Of a stretch of 47,195 nt of DNA, positions 14,130-23,622 are shown in pieces. The notes below the pieces were generated by a model. The model was not told where the DNA came from. It did not search any database and worked only from the letters and a program-made list of their open reading frames with translations. The stretch comes from Saprospiraceae bacterium (lineage in GTDB: Bacteria; Bacteroidota; Bacteroidia; Chitinophagales; Saprospiraceae), in NCBI GenBank assembly GCA_027488855.1, contig JAIYAV010000099.1, positions 1 to 47,195 on the forward strand, read 5' to 3'. Numbering within the stretch: the first letter of the stretch is position 1; every line of letters starts with the position of its first letter. A program made the translations under genes and the position numbers.

Positions 14130-14684
14130 TTAACTTTTGATTTGTTGGGCAAAAAGCTCCTTCCAGCGGCCCATGCAGCGGTGTTTGCTTTGGTACACCG
14201 CATTGGCAGCCATGCCCAGTTGTTCGGCGATTTGTTCGCTGGCCACTCCCTTGCCCAGCAAAGTGAGCAATTCCTGGCATTGCGCCGACAACAAGGCAAA
14301 GGTTTTCGTTAGGGTTTCCTGCTTGTGCAGTTCCTGGGTGGCAGCTTCTGATTCCAAACCGGGGTCGTCTTCATCGTTATATCTTTCCTCCTCTACTTTT
14401 CTTACGACTGCTTCACGATTTTTTTCTTTCAATCGGTCGAACCACTTCCGTTTGCAGATGCCAAAAAGCAAGGCCCCAAAACTGCTATTGAATTGAACAT
14501 CGGCCCCACAGTAGCGATCGTAAATGGCCATGAGCCCATCTTGAAACAAATCCTGGGCATCGGCAGCCGAGCCGTTGTTGGCTTCCACCCAACGCTGGAT
14601 CGGTGCAGCGTGCTGCTGGTAGATGGCACGAATCCGCAGAGGGTCTCCGGCGCATAGGGCGAGTAGGTCTTGGTTATCGCTCAA
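14130..14684 (-). CDS. ECF-type RNA polymerase sigma factor
   Basis: A 184-aa sigma-70 family protein. Region 2 includes AADAQDLFQDGLMAIYDRY and FGALLFGICKRKWFDRLKEKNRE. Region 4 includes LSAQCQELLTLLGKGVASEQIAEQLGMAANAVYQSKHRC with a helix-turn-helix. An acidic linker (EERYNDEDDPGLESEA) joins them. The only in-frame start that keeps region 2 intact is TTG at 14684 (TTGAGCGATAAC); a nearby ATG is out of frame. It is followed at 5 nt by the TPR membrane protein and is divergent, with 128 nt between, from the Cys-rich secreted protein, which is a candidate target. Confidence 0.88.
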   Translation of the reverse strand: MSDNQDLLALCAGDPLRIRAIYQQHAAPIQRWVEANNGSAADAQDLFQDGLMAIYDRYCGADVQFNSSFGALLFGICKRKWFDRLKEKNREAVVRKVEEERYNDEDDPGLESEAATQELHKQETLTKTFALLSAQCQELLTLLGKGVASEQIAEQLGMAANAVYQSKHRCMGRWKELFAQQIKS

Positions 14685-14812
14685 TTTCTTAACATTTTTT
14701 TAACACTTATCACTAGTAAGATTTTTCCCACCTCGCAGATGTATGGATGTAGGCGGCAAAAACCGCGACTAATATCGCACCTTATTGCATCATCCAGTTA
14801 AATCTATTACCA

Positions 14813-16870
14813 ATGAAATCCAGAATCCTTTCTAGCTTATGTGTAATGCTATTCCTCTGTATCCAGGGGCTGGTGAACACCACTTTTGCTCAAACTACTA
14901 CCCCAGACACCCTCAGTATGGGTGACAAAAAACCTTGCATCCCACCTACAATTGCGATCATCGACCCCAGTGGCCTCGCTACCAACGTGCCGAACACTTC
15001 GCCAGCCCCACCTTTTTCTTATGCTGCTGATTGTCAAAAAGACTACCGCATTTGTGCCAAATTCGCTTGCGCCACTGGCCTCGCACCCACCTACATAGCC
15101 ACCGTAACCGACAAAGACGGGGTGACCGCCAGCTACACAGGCACAGGAGCCTCCTTTTGTTTCAACCACAAATTCAACAAGGAAGGTGTACACGTCGTCA
15201 CGCTGCATTTTTTCTGCGGCAATGTCTGTTGTTATTCGGTGACCTTTTATGTGTACGTCTGCTCTTGTCCTTGTAGTTGTGAGGGCGGGAAATTGGATTA
15301 CATCCACTTCTCGGCCCCCAATTGGCGTGGAATAAAAATCGAATGTGGCCAAACTTACGAATTTTGCAGCGACAACCAGGTGACCTTTAATGTTGGCTAC
15401 GATTGCCCCGGCGAATGCCAGGCCAAGTACGAGTACCTCGTGAATGGAACGACCACTGCTACTGGTACCGGCAATGCCTTTTCACAAGCACTGCCCACGG
15501 TTCCTGGCACTTATGTGATTGCCATCATCATCCGCTGTGGGGATAAGATTTGTTACGAGTGCAAGTTCGTTGTGAAAATTGTCGACTGCAAGCCCGTAGA
15601 TTGTTGTGGGAAATGGGAAAACCTGCCTGACCTGATCGGCCCAAACATCAAATACGAAGATGTATGTGGCAAAAGTTTTGAACTCAAGTGTGGCAAGTTC
15701 CAGCTGATTGGCAATTACCTCTGCAAAGATACCTGCAAAGCGACTTACGATGTGACGCTTTACCCAGCGGTTGGCGCCCCGATCGTGATCACGGCCAACG
15801 ACAACACCCTCAATGAAGTCCTCAATTTCACCACCAATGGCGCTTACTCGATAACCATAGTCGTAAAATGCGGTGGAAAAGTATGCGACAAATGTGTCTT
15901 CAAATTCCAGGTGTTCGGCTGCGCATGCGAGTGCCCTGCCCAAGGAGAAGGCTGGCAAAAAATCCAGATCAATCTGGGTGGTAGCATCACTCCCGTGAAG
16001 TGTGGGGAAACGATCGCCGCCAAGTGCAACCAAGCCTATTACATTGAAGCGATGTACCAGTGCATCGGCAATGGCAATTGCGCAGCAATCAAGGGTATTG
16101 TGACCGCGCCAAATGGTACAACCACCAATTTTTCTGGCGCGGGTTCTGTAGCCGTTCCCTACAATTTTACCCAAACTGGCACCTACACCGTATTTCTACA
16201 ACCTTACTGCGATGGCAAACCTTGCCCACCTTGCCGCTTCTTCATCAAAGTGGAATGTCCTCCAGTGGATTGTTGTGGCCAGTGGGAGAAAAAACCAGCC
16301 TTGTCGGGCAATGGGGCCATCTTCCCTGAGTTGTGTGGACTAGGTTTCGACCTCAAGTGTGGCAAATACAACCTCAGCGGCTCGTACCTCTGCAAAGCAC
16401 CTTGTCAGGCTAAATACGACATTACCGTAACCAGTGCTAGTGGGGCAGTTGTGTACAGCTCGCTCAACGATGCTACCCTGAATGAAACGATCGGTTTTGG
16501 CAGCAATGGGGTGTTCCTGGTGCAAATTATCGTGAAATGTGGTGGCAAAGAATGCGCCCGCTGTGAGTTCAAGGTCAATGTACAAGGTTGTGTGGGAGTA
16601 CCTACTGGTCTCAACAACAACAGTGGCCTGCCCCAGGGACAATTGCGGGCTTTCCCCAACCCTACCACTGGTCAATTGAATCTGGATTTGCCAGTCAGTG
16701 CTGCTGCTTACCAGTTTGTACTCCGCGATTTGACGGGCAAAACCGTGCTGCACAAACAAAATGGCAGCAACCGCGAATCCCTGAATCTGGACGAGCTACC
16801 AAACGGAACCTATTTTTTGGAGGCCATCTCTACTGAAAACCGATATAAAACCTTAGTTGTCAAACAATAA
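14813..16870 (+). CDS. Secreted protein with five Cys-rich Ig-like repeats and T9SS sorting domain
   Basis: A 685-aa exported protein with signal peptide MKSRILSSLCVMLFLCIQ...TFAQ. About five repeats of ~105 residues follow, each ending in a block like VKCGGKxCxxCxFxxxVxxC; repeats 3 and 5 are close copies (CGKWENLPDL.../CGQWEKKPAL..., LKCGKFQLIGNYLCK/LKCGKYNLSGSYLCK), and 2 and 4 are more divergent. Regular cysteines suggest many disulfides. The last ~75 residues (RAFPNPTTGQLNLDL...LPNGTYFLEA...KTLVVKQ) are a type A T9SS C-terminal sorting domain, so it should be exported across the outer membrane and anchored or released. Repeat structure suggests adhesion or surface-layer use; the exact role is unknown. 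A terminator follows at 16916. Confidence 0.82.
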   Translation: MKSRILSSLCVMLFLCIQGLVNTTFAQTTTPDTLSMGDKKPCIPPTIAIIDPSGLATNVPNTSPAPPFSYAADCQKDYRICAKFACATGLAPTYIATVTDKDGVTASYTGTGASFCFNHKFNKEGVHVVTLHFFCGNVCCYSVTFYVYVCSCPCSCEGGKLDYIHFSAPNWRGIKIECGQTYEFCSDNQVTFNVGYDCPGECQAKYEYLVNGTTTATGTGNAFSQALPTVPGTYVIAIIIRCGDKICYECKFVVKIVDCKPVDCCGKWENLPDLIGPNIKYEDVCGKSFELKCGKFQLIGNYLCKDTCKATYDVTLYPAVGAPIVITANDNTLNEVLNFTTNGAYSITIVVKCGGKVCDKCVFKFQVFGCACECPAQGEGWQKIQINLGGSITPVKCGETIAAKCNQAYYIEAMYQCIGNGNCAAIKGIVTAPNGTTTNFSGAGSVAVPYNFTQTGTYTVFLQPYCDGKPCPPCRFFIKVECPPVDCCGQWEKKPALSGNGAIFPELCGLGFDLKCGKYNLSGSYLCKAPCQAKYDITVTSASGAVVYSSLNDATLNETIGFGSNGVFLVQIIVKCGGKECARCEFKVNVQGCVGVPTGLNNNSGLPQGQLRAFPNPTTGQLNLDLPVSAAAYQFVLRDLTGKTVLHKQNGSNRESLNLDELPNGTYFLEAISTENRYKTLVVKQ

Positions 16871-16915
16871 TTGTTGGCATAATCCCATGAACATTTTTTG
16901 ATCCCATGTAACAGT

Positions 16916-16947
16916 GGTGCAGGTCTGCGGGCCTGCACCTTTTTTTG
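16916..16947 (+). terminator. Intrinsic terminator after the Cys-rich protein
   Basis: GGTGCAGGT (16916-16924) pairs with GCCTGCACC (16931-16939), one G-T pair, followed by seven Ts. It ends the plus-strand message 46 nt after the stop codon. Confidence 0.8.
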
Positions 16948-16960
16948 TTTTGGGAAGCAC

Positions 16961-18376
16961 TCATGACCAAATTTGCAAATAATTAATTACCTCCGGCGCG
17001 TGTGGCTTCAATTCATTCAACAACTCCCCAATCTGGTGGCTGCGGTCTTTTTCTCCCCGGTGGGCATTGAAATAATCCTGGAGGCGGCGCTGGAGCGTGT
17101 TTTTATCGATGATCTCTTCTTTGTACTGCGCGATCGAGGTGTACCAAAGCAGGGCGGGCACATAGTCAGGGCGGGTTTCGTAGCCTTTTTCCAAATCCAG
17201 CAAGCGGTACTTGGTGGTTACCCGAATCATCTTTTGAAACTTGCGCTGGCTCAACAAAGCCCCCATGTACGCGGTAAAAAAGGTGTGCCAGCGGTATTGC
17301 AGCACTTCTTTTTCGTACGCCGAAAGGAAGGTTTCCGCATAACTCTCGGCATTGCGCAGCATCTGGTTTTGCAACAAACACTTGATGTAAAAAGCCACAA
17401 AGCCCACCTTGTTGTAATAATTCTGGCTGCTTTTCATTTCTGGTGCAGCGTTGCGCATCATGGTCAGGGCTTCCTGGGGTTTGTTGGCGCGCAGCAATAC
17501 GGCGCCGAGGTTGTTGACGTAGAAAAGGTAATCGTGGGTTTTGCCCCGTATGGAGAGGTAGCCGTAGTGAATCGCCTTGTCAAACTCCCGCAAGCGCGCA
17601 TGCAGCAACATCCGCAAATGGTAATAATTGAGCAAAATCCGTTTGGAATAAAACTTTCCTTCGCCAAAAATGCGGTCGAGATAAGCAAATTTTTCACCCA
17701 ACAAATCCAGTTTGCGGTAGTTGAAACTGATGAAAGTCAGGCGGACAAAAGCCATGTAGCGCGTGTAACCCTCCAATGTCTCATCGTAAAAAATGCGGGT
17801 GAGCCACTTTTCCCACTGGATGGATTCGGCAGAGTTTTCGGAATACTGCTTGACGATGTCGAGTGTAGCCTGATGAAATTGCTCGGAAATCCGCTTGCTG
17901 TTGGCGTGTGCTTCCTGGTAGGTTTCCAGGAATTTGTGCACGGTTTCATGATCGGCATAGCGCATGCGGATCAATAAGAAATGGCGGTATTGTTGGACCA
18001 GTTCGTAAAACTTGGTGAAAAAAAAGCCCGGATGTTCATACTGCCGGATTTCGCGCAACAAGGTTTTTTCTTCCTCGGCCTCTATGGCATCCTTAGTGAT
18101 TTGCCGCTCCAGGGTACTCATCCATTCAAAGTGGGCATCGACATCCAGTTCGGTGAGGCGTTGTTGCACCCAGTTTTTGAGGTGGGAGTACTTGCGTTTG
18201 TCGATGTTGGGGTCGAAAGGGGTAAACTGGTTGATGTGTTGACAATTGTAATCCACCCGCTCCAAAATGCCGAGCTTCACCTGATCGGCCAATTGCTGCA
18301 CGGCCAGCAGGTAGTGCGTTTCGTGCGGCAGCAGGGTATTGGCGAAATTGGTGAAGATTTGCAGTTTGTTGCGCAT
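16961..18376 (-). CDS. Uncharacterised helical-repeat (TPR-like) protein
   Basis: A 471-aa cytosolic protein that I do not recognise. It is almost wholly helical, rich in aromatic and basic residues, with no signal peptide or membrane segment. Several stretches look like TPR/alpha-solenoid pairs, for example LREFDKAIHYGYLSIRG, YVNNLGAVLLRANKPQEALT and LLSQRKFQKMIRVTTKYR. No catalytic motif is visible. It lies alone, convergent with the Cys-rich protein and preceded by the long hairpin at 18435. Proteins of this style in Bacteroidota are usually scaffolds; nothing here tells its partner. Confidence 0.7.
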   Translation of the reverse strand: MRNKLQIFTNFANTLLPHETHYLLAVQQLADQVKLGILERVDYNCQHINQFTPFDPNIDKRKYSHLKNWVQQRLTELDVDAHFEWMSTLERQITKDAIEAEEEKTLLREIRQYEHPGFFFTKFYELVQQYRHFLLIRMRYADHETVHKFLETYQEAHANSKRISEQFHQATLDIVKQYSENSAESIQWEKWLTRIFYDETLEGYTRYMAFVRLTFISFNYRKLDLLGEKFAYLDRIFGEGKFYSKRILLNYYHLRMLLHARLREFDKAIHYGYLSIRGKTHDYLFYVNNLGAVLLRANKPQEALTMMRNAAPEMKSSQNYYNKVGFVAFYIKCLLQNQMLRNAESYAETFLSAYEKEVLQYRWHTFFTAYMGALLSQRKFQKMIRVTTKYRLLDLEKGYETRPDYVPALLWYTSIAQYKEEIIDKNTLQRRLQDYFNAHRGEKDRSHQIGELLNELKPHAPEVINYLQIWS

Positions 18377-18434
18377 GTGGTAACGTTTGAAAACACAAAG
18401 AATGACTTGGATTTGCGCCGCAGGCGCATCTATT

Positions 18435-18552
18435 TAAGGTGACCCCTAAGGTGTCTAAGGTGTCTAAGGTGGTGAAAATAAAAAAAAGCCCTGCGCAGCA
18501 GGGCAAAATTTCACCACCTTAGACACCTTAGTTCACCTTAGGGGTCACCTTA
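18435..18552. repeat. Long inverted repeat of CTAAGGTGT units, third copy
   Basis: Arms of about 45 bp at 18435-18479 and 18508-18552 are nearly perfect and include four to five copies of the 9-bp unit seen at 1637 and 8881, plus a GGGGTCACC flank. The loop has its own GCCCTGC/GCAGGGC hairpin. Here the flanking genes are both on the minus strand, so the element is transcribed between the SDR gene and the helical-repeat gene unless transcription ends in it. Confidence 0.88.
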
Positions 18553-18588
18553 GAAAAGATGGTATGAAGTTTCGTAATATTACAAAAA

Positions 18589-19332
18589 TCAAAGTACAAG
18601 TCCCCCGTCCACCGACAAGGTCACCCCATTGATGAACGACGCCTCATCCGATGCCAAAAACAAATACGCATTGGCCACATCCTCCGGCATGCCTATCCTG
18701 CCCACGGGCGTACGGCTTTCCAAATCCGCCAGGTATTCTGCTGGAATGGTCTCCACCATTTCGGTCTTGATGAAACCCGGCGCAATGGCGTTCACGGTGA
18801 TGCCCTTGCGGCCAAACTCCCTGGCCCACACTTTGGTCATGCCGATCACCCCGGCTTTGGAGGCGACATAATTGGTTTGACCAAAATTGCCGTACAAGGC
18901 CACCACCGAAGCCGCGTTGATGATACGCCCATAATTGCGTTCGCTCATGTAGCCGCTCACCACTTTGGTGCAATAAAATACCCCACTGAGGTTGACATCG
19001 ATGACCTGCTGCCATTGCAAGGGCGACATTTTTTTCAGCGAGGAATCCCTCGTAATGCCCGCATTGTTGATCAGGATATCGATTTGCCCAAAATCCTGCA
19101 TGACGGCATCGGCTCCTGCTTGTACGGCATCCAGGTCGGCAGTGTTGACTTTATAAAACTTGCAAGACAGGCCTTGTCCGGCCCATTCCGCCGCAACGGC
19201 TTTGCCACTGGCCTCATTGATGTCCCAAATGGCCACAGTGGCACCTTCTTGCAAAAAGCGCAGGGCGGTAGCTTTGCCAATTCCGCTGGCGCCACCGGTG
19301 ACGATGGCCACCTTTTGTTGTAGTCTGTTCAT
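18589..19332 (-). CDS. Short-chain dehydrogenase/reductase, FabG-like 3-oxoacyl reductase
   Basis: A 247-aa classical SDR with NAD(P)H-binding TGGASGIG (12-19), NNAG (89-92), catalytic N114, S142, Y155 and K159 (YVASK), and the FabG-like IAPGFIKTEM and SVDGG ending. It should reduce a 3-oxoacyl-ACP or acetoacetyl-CoA type thioester. D37-I in strand 2 suggests possible NADH preference. It lies downstream of an alpha/beta hydrolase on the same strand, separated by a palindromic element. Several SDR paralogues share this pattern, so the physiological substrate is not fixed; FabG/PhaB is the best guess. Confidence 0.85.
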   Translation of the reverse strand: MNRLQQKVAIVTGGASGIGKATALRFLQEGATVAIWDINEASGKAVAAEWAGQGLSCKFYKVNTADLDAVQAGADAVMQDFGQIDILINNAGITRDSSLKKMSPLQWQQVIDVNLSGVFYCTKVVSGYMSERNYGRIINAASVVALYGNFGQTNYVASKAGVIGMTKVWAREFGRKGITVNAIAPGFIKTEMVETIPAEYLADLESRTPVGRIGMPEDVANAYLFLASDEASFINGVTLSVDGGLVL

Positions 19333-19367
19333 TGATGGGTTTTTGAATCCAGCACTGATCCAAAATC

Positions 19368-19478
19368 CCTTCCCGAAAGTTTCGGACTTTCGGGAAGGTT
19401 AAGCAAAGCGAGATTTTTCGATACACGCAATATCCTGCTTTGCTTGACCTCCTCGAAAGTCTGAAACTTTCGAGGAGG
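19368..19478. repeat. Composite palindromic element (CTTTCGGGAAGG / CTTTCGAGGAGG)
   Basis: Two 31-bp palindromes at 19368-19398 and 19448-19478 flank an inverted pair AAGCAAAGC (19401-19409) / GCTTTGCTT (19437-19445). The two palindromes are related but differ in their outer arms. It fills the gap between the hydrolase and SDR genes and looks like a short dispersed element. Confidence 0.8.
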
Positions 19479-19497
19479 GGTTTTAGATTTGAGCTGC

Positions 19498-20451
19498 TTA
19501 TTTGGTATTGAAAAATGTTCTGATTGACGCAGTGACGGTAGCCGCTCCATCCCAAAGCACAAAATGACCACACTGCGGCACCATCACCAATTGGCTATGG
19601 GGCAGTTGTTGCTGACCCTGTTTGGCCACCGCTTCGACACTGAGCTTGGGGTGCAAAATCCGATTTGGGATCAACAAATCATCATTGCCGTAGAAGATGA
19701 GTGCGGGTATTTTGATTTCGTGCAAACGATCCGCTACGGGTTGCTGCAACATCCCCTGCACACATTTGGGAATCAGGTTGCAATATTGGTCAAATTCTGC
19801 GGTTTCCCGCATGAACAAGCGATCCTCATACATAAACCGGGCGTCGGCGGGCATTTTTGCCCCATAAAAATTGACGTCAAAGTTCCGTTCAATTTGGGCT
19901 ACAGGAGTGGCCTTAAAAACTGCTGGCGTGACATATTGGGTAAACCAGGCGCGATCGGCTTCCGTAAACGTTTCAAAGCCAGCGGGTGCCAATAAGACCA
20001 GTTTTTGCAACCATTGGGGTTGACGTAAGGCCAGGGTAAGACTGATTTGTCCGCCCATGGAATGCCCCACCAGACTGACTTTGCGCAGTTTGAGCTTTTT
20101 GACCAGCCCCTCGATACAATCGGCAAAAAAAGCCATATCGTAGCTCCAATCCCCCCGCCCCGATTTGCCATAGCCCGGCAAGTCGACCACAATACAACGA
20201 TAATCCTGCCGCAGTTCGTCCACCACTTTTTTCCAGGCAGGCAGGTAACTGCCCAGGCCGTGAATGAAAATCAGGGTCGTTTTGCCCTTGCCTTCATCGG
20301 CATAAGCGATGCTGACCTGGTTGGGCAAGGTTATTTTTTTTACCGCAAAAGGGTATCGAATGTCTTCCATACTTTTGACTTGCGTTTGGCTGTACACAAA
20401 AAATGGCATGATGCAGGTGAACCAAAGCATCACAGCGCTTCGTGAATTCAT
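19498..20451 (-). CDS. Exported alpha/beta hydrolase
   Basis: A 317-aa hydrolase with signal peptide MNSRSAVMLWFTCIMPFFVYSQ. The alpha/beta hydrolase fold is clear: oxyanion region FIHGLGS, nucleophile elbow GHSMGG (S131), acid in YGNDDLLIP (about D257), and catalytic H296 in CGHFVLWD. A cap region spans roughly 155-240. It likely acts on an ester, lactone or similar substrate in the periplasm. The serine nucleophile separates it from haloalkane-dehalogenase-like OleB proteins. It is followed on the same strand by the SDR gene. Confidence 0.85.
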   Translation of the reverse strand: MNSRSAVMLWFTCIMPFFVYSQTQVKSMEDIRYPFAVKKITLPNQVSIAYADEGKGKTTLIFIHGLGSYLPAWKKVVDELRQDYRCIVVDLPGYGKSGRGDWSYDMAFFADCIEGLVKKLKLRKVSLVGHSMGGQISLTLALRQPQWLQKLVLLAPAGFETFTEADRAWFTQYVTPAVFKATPVAQIERNFDVNFYGAKMPADARFMYEDRLFMRETAEFDQYCNLIPKCVQGMLQQPVADRLHEIKIPALIFYGNDDLLIPNRILHPKLSVEAVAKQGQQQLPHSQLVMVPQCGHFVLWDGAATVTASIRTFFNTK

Positions 20452-21081
20452 TGTAGGGGAAATTTGGATTATTTTATTTGGTAAAGAATCGTGGCCGAAA
20501 AATAATTAATTGTAATCGAGGTAGGTGATCTTTGACTTGTTTTGAAAAATAAGCACTTGGGTTGACTTAAAGCCATTTTTATACATTCTTTTCAAAAAGA
20601 GCAAAAAAAATCATCATAAAAAATTGATTGTTAAATTTTTACAAAAATCCAACGCTATCGATTTTATTGGTAATTTACGACTTGACTTTTATTTTTACCT
20701 TCACCTTGAGTAGCGCAAATACATTGAAAAAATGACTTTATGATCAAAGGTTTCTTTTTTCCATTGTTTTCATTTTCAGTGTACTATGCATTTTTAAGGC
20801 TAAAGCCGGAAAAAGGCTCTTGGTCACAAAACTACAACTGAGTCAAGCTTGACATTGAAGCATCAATCGTATTCGTTTTCAATTGTTTAGAGCGTTTTTT
20901 ATTCACCTCTTTGCAAAAAGTCAACCTACCTGAGTTTCTTGATCCTACATCCAGCACATCAATCTCCTTCTAATTTTAATCCCGAAATCATTCATTACCA
21001 TCAGGGACTTGGTTGAAAGTATATTTTGTCCAATAGCCTGTTCACCATTCATCATTTCAATTCATGCAAAACGCACTCGTT
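20452..21081. other. AT-rich intergenic region without a recognisable gene
   Basis: About 630 nt separate the divergent hydrolase and TonB receptor genes. The sequence is AT-rich with no credible ORF and no clear terminator. It presumably holds both promoters and perhaps a long leader for the receptor, but no full TTG-N19-TAnnTTTG match was found. Confidence 0.5.
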
Positions 21082-23622
21082 ATGAAAAAAGCCTATACGC
21101 TCTTGTCGTTGCTGTGCGCGGCGCTGTTTACCTGCATCAGCCTGCAAGCTCAAAATGGAACCATCAAGGGGACAGTAAAAGATGCCGAATCAGGCGAAGC
21201 GTTGGTGGGAGCCAACGTAGTCATTGCCGGTACCAGCCAAGGCGCTGCCACCGACGCCAGTGGAATGTACACCATTGCCGATGTTAAACCAGGGGAATAC
21301 GCCCTGGAAGTTACCTACACAGGTTTCCAAAATTTCAAAAAAATCGTCGTCGTAAAAGCGGGTGAAACCACTACCCTTGACTTTTCGATGGGGGCTGCGG
21401 TCTTGCTCGGTCAGGAAGTGGTCGTTTCCGCTTCACGCAAAGCCGAAAAACTAACCAACGCCCCAGCCACCATCACCGTAATCAACTCCAAGGCCATCAG
21501 CGAGTTGCCTTCTTTTAACGTGGCCGAATTATTGGGTCGCCAAAGAGGGGTGGACTATGTACGTTCGGGCGTACTTGGTGTAGGCATCAATGCCCGGGGC
21601 TTCAACAGTGCTTTTAATCCCAAAAACTTGCAGTTGAACGACAACCGTTTGACGACCCTCATCGCTACTGGCTTGCCCTTGGGTGCATTGAGCACTACCG
21701 TAAAAGAAGATGTAGAGCGGATAGAAGTCATCCTTGGTCCTTCTTCAGCGCTTTACGGCCCCAACGCCCACAACGGTTTGTTGAACACCATCACCAAAGA
21801 CCCTCGTACCTCCCAAGGGACGACTATCGCGGTGGGGGTAGGCAACCAAAATGTGTTGAGCACCCGTTTCCGCCATGCCAGCAAATGGGGCGATAAATTT
21901 GCCTTCAAAGTGAGTGCCGAATACTTGAAAGGAACCGAGTTTGACTACACCGATACCGTTTATTACAACAACACGGCTTTCGACAACAGACTTTTTGGTG
22001 GTACGGGCAATGGCTCCAAAATCATCCGGCATAAATCAACGGAGTTGGAACTGAATCGCGACTTCAGCTCCCTGCGCGGGGAGGCGGGCCTTTATTACTC
22101 GCCGACCAGCAAGTCTGACATCATTTTGTCCTACGGCCATAGCACGAGCAACAACATTGGGCTTACCAATGCTGGCCGCAATCAGATCAAAGATTGGCAG
22201 ATCAACTGGTTCCAGTTGCGCTACGTATCGCCACGGTTCTTCGTTCAGGCTTACCAGACTTACTCCAAAACTGAAGATACTTATGCCATGAACCAGCGCA
22301 CCCAAAACTACTGGTCGTTTAAAGATGCTGGTTTTAGTGAAGAAGAATCTCGTCGTCGTTCTTTTGGTGAGCAGTGGTTCGGCATCAGCCCGACGGTGGG
22401 TGTGCCGCTCAACCGCAACTCAGTTTTTAAAGACAACTCCAACCGCACCAATGCCGAAGCACAATACAACAACAGTGTGGCTGGCTTTGACTTCATTCTC
22501 GGGGTACAATACCAGCAAGACCGTGCCAACTCCAAAGGAACTTACCTGCTGGACGGAGGCGAAAACATCGAAGTGGCCCAGGTTGGTGGTTACCTGCAAG
22601 TTGAGCGCAAATTTGGTGAACACCTCAAGGCTGTAGCAGCTGCTCGCTTTGACGACCATGATTTGTACGGCTTCAACTTCATCCCCAAAGCTGCCTTGGT
22701 ATACTACAACGACGCCAGTTCCTTCCGCCTGACCTATGGCCGGGGGATCGCTGCGCCAACCATCCTGAACCTGGAAGCCAACATCTTTGGTGGCGTACTG
22801 CTGGGCAATAGTACTGGTTATACCTTGTCTGACGGCACCAAAATCCCGGGTTTGAAAGTAGAAACCATTCAAACGGTGGAAGTTGGATACAAAAGCACCC
22901 TTGGAGAGCGTCTGTTTGTAGATGCGAATGCCTACTACAACACATCCGAAAACTTCCTTAGCCCATCCATCAACATTGCCACCGGGGGCCGCACCGTCAC
23001 TCACCGGGGCGATGTGCCCATGAGTCAGGTTGTACCGGGTACTCCAGCTACTGGTTCGGCTTTGGTCTTGACTTACCTGAACTTTGGTAAAGTGGCTACT
23101 TACGGTGCCGACGTGTCTTTCAATTACAGCGTTGCAGCAGGTTTATTGGCCACCTTGAACTACTCCTGGTTCAGCTACGACCTGGACAATAGCGATACTG
23201 CCAACGATGGCAACCGCGATGGCAAGGTGAACGAAAACGACTTGCCCATCAATACACCTACACACAAGTTGGGTCTAGGCCTGAATTACTCCAAAGGCAA
23301 GTTCTTCAGCAGCATCTTTGGTCGTTGGGTACAAGCTTATGACTTCTTCTCTGGCATCAACGTGGCAGCCAAAACCAATCCTGATTTGATCTATGCGGGT
23401 TCGCCAGTGTACGAAGACCGTCAGGTTGGCCGCAACTTTAACTTTGGCCCGCTCGGTGGATTTTTCAACGTGGACCTGAGCGCAGGTTACCGTTTTGGCA
23501 AACTCACCGTAGCTGCGCAGGCAGTGAACCTGTTTGGCTCTGAAGTGCGGGAGTTTGTGGCTTCGCCTTCGATTAGCCGTTTGTTGTCTTTGGAAGTGAA
23601 AGTTGATTTACCGAAAAAATAA
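21082..23622 (+). CDS. TonB-dependent outer-membrane receptor
   Basis: An 846-aa receptor. The signal peptide MKKAYTLLSLLCAALFTCISLQAQ supports ATG 21082 (an ATG at 21064 adds six residues). A carboxypeptidase-regulatory-like domain follows (NGTIKGTVKDAESGEALVGA...GMYTIADVKPGEYALEV), then the plug (SASRKAEKLTNAPATITVI...VERIEVILGPSSALYGPNAHNGLLNTITK), then a 22-strand-type barrel to the aromatic-poor end EVKVDLPKK. No SusD partner is next to it, so it is not a SusC/D glycan pair. Its ligand may be a siderophore, cofactor, lipid or peptide. The fabH-like gene follows on the same strand after a long hairpin. Confidence 0.92.
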   Translation: MKKAYTLLSLLCAALFTCISLQAQNGTIKGTVKDAESGEALVGANVVIAGTSQGAATDASGMYTIADVKPGEYALEVTYTGFQNFKKIVVVKAGETTTLDFSMGAAVLLGQEVVVSASRKAEKLTNAPATITVINSKAISELPSFNVAELLGRQRGVDYVRSGVLGVGINARGFNSAFNPKNLQLNDNRLTTLIATGLPLGALSTTVKEDVERIEVILGPSSALYGPNAHNGLLNTITKDPRTSQGTTIAVGVGNQNVLSTRFRHASKWGDKFAFKVSAEYLKGTEFDYTDTVYYNNTAFDNRLFGGTGNGSKIIRHKSTELELNRDFSSLRGEAGLYYSPTSKSDIILSYGHSTSNNIGLTNAGRNQIKDWQINWFQLRYVSPRFFVQAYQTYSKTEDTYAMNQRTQNYWSFKDAGFSEEESRRRSFGEQWFGISPTVGVPLNRNSVFKDNSNRTNAEAQYNNSVAGFDFILGVQYQQDRANSKGTYLLDGGENIEVAQVGGYLQVERKFGEHLKAVAAARFDDHDLYGFNFIPKAALVYYNDASSFRLTYGRGIAAPTILNLEANIFGGVLLGNSTGYTLSDGTKIPGLKVETIQTVEVGYKSTLGERLFVDANAYYNTSENFLSPSINIATGGRTVTHRGDVPMSQVVPGTPATGSALVLTYLNFGKVATYGADVSFNYSVAAGLLATLNYSWFSYDLDNSDTANDGNRDGKVNENDLPINTPTHKLGLGLNYSKGKFFSSIFGRWVQAYDFFSGINVAAKTNPDLIYAGSPVYEDRQVGRNFNFGPLGGFFNVDLSAGYRFGKLTVAAQAVNLFGSEVREFVASPSISRLLSLEVKVDLPKK

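Noticed and set aside
21082-23622. SusC of a polysaccharide utilisation locus
   Set aside because: No SusD-like lipoprotein or glycan enzymes are adjacent, so a general TonB receptor is the safer call.
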